DNA of 64,000 nucleotides from NCBI RefSeq assembly GCF_029784155.1, contig NC_073693.1, positions 161,120,031 through 161,184,030 on the forward strand, written 5' to 3'. Below, piece after piece: positions 60,004-64,000 of this stretch. Below the pieces are notes generated by a model that saw nothing but the letters and a program-made list of their open reading frames with translations, was not told the DNA's origin and searched no databases. Positions within the stretch are counted from its first letter, which is position 1, and each line of letters opens with the position of its first letter. Source of the stretch: Uranotaenia lowii. Taxonomy: Eukaryota > Arthropoda > Insecta > Diptera > Culicidae. The position numbers and the translations under genes were made by a program.

Positions 60004-63000
60004 TGTATTATTTTTCAATGTTTCGATGCAATATGTTATATTTACTTGTAATCTTTCCAATGACTGTGGAATCAATCTCAGTAATAACTAATGTTTACAG
60101 CAAATTTTTGGTTATTTTTCTATTTTTAACTATGAGTTCGAGTTGATGTGCATAATTTTGAATTACATATCGGCATATCGGTATCGATTTTCGTATACAG
60201 CGAATGCGCCAACATCTCTTTTTCGTGAAAAAAACCCGTTCCAAGTTTGACAACTCCTTAAGCTCCAAGCAAAAATTTTATTTTGTTTTCTTTATTTCTC
60301 GAAAACCAAATATCCTTTAGTTAACGTTGTATACTCAAAATGTAAATCTCCGAACGTACTTTATCACTCAGCTGATAACTCCATTTGTTTACATTTGGCG
60401 CATTCGCTCTGTTCAAAATTCACTACCGAATTGTTTCCTGTTCGAGCCCAATAAATATAATGAAAATTCCTAAACTTTATTCAAAATGAGATTTGAACAA
60501 ATAAAAAAAATAGCTCAACCTCATTTTAGTTTAGTACATTCATTCAAAATAAATCATATCTAGTATTTTTCTGACCTTCCCCATCCTTTTCCTAAATTCT
60601 ACACATCTATTGGTCCAATAAATCACATTCAAAGTTATTCGTCTGTGATCGATCTTTAAAAAAAAAGCAAGACAACTAAAAGATAAACCAATCCATGAAA
60701 AATGATACGAAATCGTCTTGGAATGAAATAATTGCTTTTCACTCCTGCTTTTGTCATATGTGAAAGTTATTCTTCTAGTGAGATTGAGTTATATTACCGT
60801 GTTTCATGGCCATTCAAAATATCAGTTATGACAGGCTCGAAGACATATTTTAGGAAAACATGGTTGGTGACTATGATTAAAATTTCCCCGGTTTACAGTT
60901 CTTGTGAACTCGAACTCGAACGTGAACGTGAACTCACCACAGTGAAAAAATATTCCGCAGTGAAATGTCAAATCGGTCAAATCTTCAAAATTAGTAAGAG
61001 GTTTGTTCAACTGCGGGTACAAATTGGTTTCGATCGGAAAATGACAGATCATTCAACCAATGTTTTGATCGATACTTGTCGAACCAATGCTCAAATTTAA
61101 ATTCAAATTTCTCAAAAAAACATATTGTTCTTCTTCAAAACATATTCAGCTCGTTTTCAAACGACTGATGTAATCAAATAATCCCAAAGTTCTTATCTTT
61201 GAATACAATGAATTTAAATTAAATTTTATATAAATTTAAAGTACTCCCAAAAAGTATTTATCGATCAAGGAGTAACGAGCTTTAGCGATTCGTTTCTTTT
61301 GAAAAACTTATTGAAAGGACGTTATGAATATAACTTCTACAAGATAGCCATTTTTTGTTCTTGATTAAAAATTGACAAACAAAAATTTCAAAATTACTTT
61401 TAATTAGTGAAAAAATTGAAAAGGTTTTTATTTTATTAAAATGCATCAGTACTCTTTTGTTTGTTAATTTTTCTGCTTTTCAGTTCTCCTTAAAACACAT
61501 TATTTTTGAATGATTTCATAAATTTTCATAATTATTTCCATACCTTTTCTGAAACACACATATTTGAACAAAGCGGAATCTATTTTTTTTTATTTCAATG
61601 GAATCTGGCCATTCGATGATATTCATTTACATTTATTCGTTGAGAAGCTCTTCCAACAGGTACATTTATTCGTCGAGAAACTCTTCCAACAGGTGCAATT
61701 AAATGATGCCCAAGCGGGTTTTAAAGTTTAAAAAAAATATCGTATGCGTTTCATTTCAAACTCGTAGTATTTTAAGCCTTTAATTGCCTTCAAATGTGCT
61801 TACAAATTAAAAAACTATTTATTTATGAAGCAAAAATTTTTCCGTCATCGGTGAAATTTTTTTCAGAATGCACATTGCCATTCGGACGTGAAAATGAACG
61901 CGGAATTTATATTCACCACTCTTGTTCGTTTTCCGTTTTCACGTTCGCTCAGTGCGTTTACACTTCGAGCGGAATGTCAGTGAACGTGGAAAAAATATTC
62001 CGCAGTGAAAATCGGGGGAATTGAAATAAAATTAATATTAAAGGGCTTTGAACAAGGAAATCAGTTCAAAAATAATCGTTCAACCATTCCGCATCTATTC
62101 CACCTAGTTTCGCAGCCATGAAATGCAGCATAGTCGAGTTTTTGAAGAATATAAGTTTTTTCATTTTCACGTTCGAAAGAACTGTAAATGCACCTTAAGA
62201 CATGAATGATTTTTTAAGTCTGATGGAGACACCAGATCACAATTTACGTGATAACTTTTTTGGCTTTGCAGTTATCAAGCTAATCTTTTCAGCAGTTTTA
62301 AACAACGTGTTCTGCATAACATTCAACGTAAGGCTATGATCATTTAGAATCTGGACAGTTACAAACGTGTGTATTTTAAATACTATTCCTTTGATCGAAA
62401 AACTTTATATGGAGTAAATGAAGGTGTTGATATGTAAAATGTTAGGTAAAAAAAATATCGTTGATTACAAGAAATACTCTTACTTTATTATAAAATCCCT
62501 TTTTTTTATCTTTGCACACTTTTTTCAGTCATGTATTGATCTGTTATTTTTACCACAGAAGCAAAACCTTTGCAAAATCATGATATTTTACACAAATTCA
62601 CCTGGAAAAACCAATTGGAATCTGCGAACCTTTTCATGAGTAGGCATCTCGAAGAATTCGATCTTTTAAATTCGGTTCTAATAGAAATTTCTTTGTTCAT
62701 CAGAATACATCTGTCACATTGCGTAAAAATCGGTTGCACAGATTGCGATCTTTTAAACTATTCACTATTAGTTATTTACTTGATGTCTACTAGTTAGGCA
62801 ACACTTTTTGACTGCCGGAAACGGATTTATTGCATTTAAGGCGCTGGTAAGGGGTGTATTTTCAATTATTCTCAAGGACCTTAGTCTTTTTACCCATATT
62901 TGAGATCAAGGGTCCCACTCCGATGCTTGGTATGAACTTTGTGAGCATCCTAGAGTGGCTCCTTATACTTCTTAACCATTTGGGCCAGAAAAAAATAAAA

Positions 63001-63028
63001 AAAAGAACAGTTCATGAGTTTTTAAGTC
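60004..63028. other. AT-rich DNA with diverged repeats
   Basis: 60010-60160 resembles 59110-59285. 60185-60250 resembles 44720-44790 inside the RpS17 intron. A phrase GTGAAAAAATATTCCGCAGTG (60938) recurs near 61983. A 33-bp unit (ACATTTATTCGTTGAGAAGC...) is tandemly duplicated at 61629-61694. No gene was recognised. Confidence 0.45.
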
Positions 63029-64000
63029 TAAAGCTTAGTTCTTTTAGAAATGGGACACTTTCATTTGCTAATAGCTCGTTAACTAGTAATTGGATATTCA
63101 AAATTTTAACAGCATTTTTTTGCCTGTAAAAAGTACTATTCGACCAATTTTTTTCAAAATTTAAAATTTACGCGTTTTTGAGATATGTACGATGTAAGAG
63201 AAAAAGAAAAAAATAATTTTGCACAGTTTCCTTTAAAGTTCGTCATTATCAAATTGATAGCTGACAAAACCGGTGGTTATTCAAAGAATTACTGAGTTTT
63301 TTGGTGGATAAGTATGCAAACACTGTCAATAATGTCCACAAAGTTCAAATCAAGCATTGGAGTGAAGCACATGATCGGCAACAACGGTTGAGGATCACCA
63401 AGGAAGTCAAGTCTCATACCAGCATTTTTATTTTTCAATAAACGAAAAACTAAGGGTAGATCGCTGAAATGTCCAAAACAATTTTCTCCGATAAGCTGAA
63501 AGTGTTGCCTAGTGATGACTCATAGAAATCCAACCTCAAAAAACCATTTATTGATAGTTCCAATGCTCTTAAGCTGTAAAACCGGTACCGAAAAAAAACG
63601 TTCCAAAATGTGGTCAAAAATAATCAAATTTGTTCATTTCGAAACAACTGTATTCACTTAAATGCTTCCAGTTTCCAGTTTCCAGAGAAGTATTGGACCA
63701 AAAAGTATCAGAAATTGAAGAAGGAGGGTGAAGCCACCTAAAATATAGATTTTACGAAGTATAAGTTGGGGAAACTGATCCATACCATGACTGAAAAAAG
63801 TGTGCGCCGGCCAATGGGAGATACCAAGAATAAAGTAGAAATTCCTTTAACAAAAAACGGTAAATATTTTTTTTCAAATTTTTTCATGAAAGCTTATAAC
63901 ATTGCCTTCTTTTTCTTCATAGAAAGTATTTGGTTCAAACGAATGGTTTTTGAGATACAGGCATTCGTAACTGTCCCATTTCTAAAAGAACTAAGCTTTA
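63029..64000. mobile_element. DNA transposon with perfect 29-bp inverted ends, at the window edge
   Basis: The left end TAAAGCTTAGTTCTTTTAGA (63029 onward, 29 bp) is an exact inverted copy of the last 29 bases of the window. The interior of about 970 bp shows fragments of a lysine-rich plus-strand frame (KYWTKKYQKLKKEGEA; KLGKLIHTMTEKSVRR) that could be a decayed transposase N-terminus, with stops. The right flank is outside the window, so the target duplication cannot be read. Confidence 0.75.

Noticed and set aside
60732..61100. 122-codon plus frame as a gene
   Set aside because: Part of it (ATATTCCGCAGTG region) recurs near 61980 as dispersed repeat, and no domain is visible.

Overview
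This is AT-rich eukaryotic nuclear DNA, almost certainly from a dipteran and most likely a culicine mosquito. The evidence is: five intron-bearing animal genes whose proteins read cleanly; mostly short introns of about 58-75 bp; RTE-clade retrotransposon remnants of the kind abundant in mosquitoes; and an IS630-Tc1-mariner element whose transposase has D37E spacing, a family known from mosquitoes. No species can be named from the window alone.

Layout. 1-9.2 kb: AT-rich, gene-free DNA with an old diverged duplication and an inverted-repeat element (3135-4018). 9.2-18 kb: a repeat nest comprising an inverted-repeat element with tRNA-like sequence and a GC-rich hairpin island (9.6-10.65 kb), a decayed RTE retrotransposon (10.97-13.44 kb), and a D37E mariner (15171-17876) split by a second insertion. 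19.1-20.5 kb: a divergent alpha-tubulin gene. 22.1-22.9 kb: a large palindrome. 23.85-29.06 kb (minus): phosphoribosyl pyrophosphate synthetase (Prps), with a predicted in-frame 54-nt cassette exon at the catalytic flexible loop. 29.3-36.8 kb: two terminal-inverted-repeat elements of one family. The second is interrupted by a full-length I-superfamily LINE with open ORF1 and ORF2 and a perfect 15-bp target duplication. 38.87-40.08 kb: a UBE2K-type ubiquitin-conjugating enzyme. 40.93-43.40 kb (minus): a SANBR/KIAA1841-like BTB protein. 44.0-46.0 kb: ribosomal protein S17, with a small antisense ORF in its large intron. 51.0-57.5 kb: a 7-bp minisatellite broken into four blocks, with retrotransposon fragments between blocks and an orientation flip near 54.37 kb. 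59-64 kb: terminal-inverted-repeat elements, including one with a perfect 29-bp repeat that ends at the window edge.

The host genes are unrelated housekeeping or cellular genes (cytoskeleton, nucleotide metabolism, ubiquitin, chromatin/BTB, ribosome) and do not form a pathway. The points most worth following are the Prps cassette exon, the loss of the K40 loop in the alpha-tubulin, the intact LINE whose ORF2 lacks an AUG ahead of its endonuclease domain, the minisatellite with its orientation flip, and the GC-rich hairpin island inside the tRNA-like inverted-repeat element.
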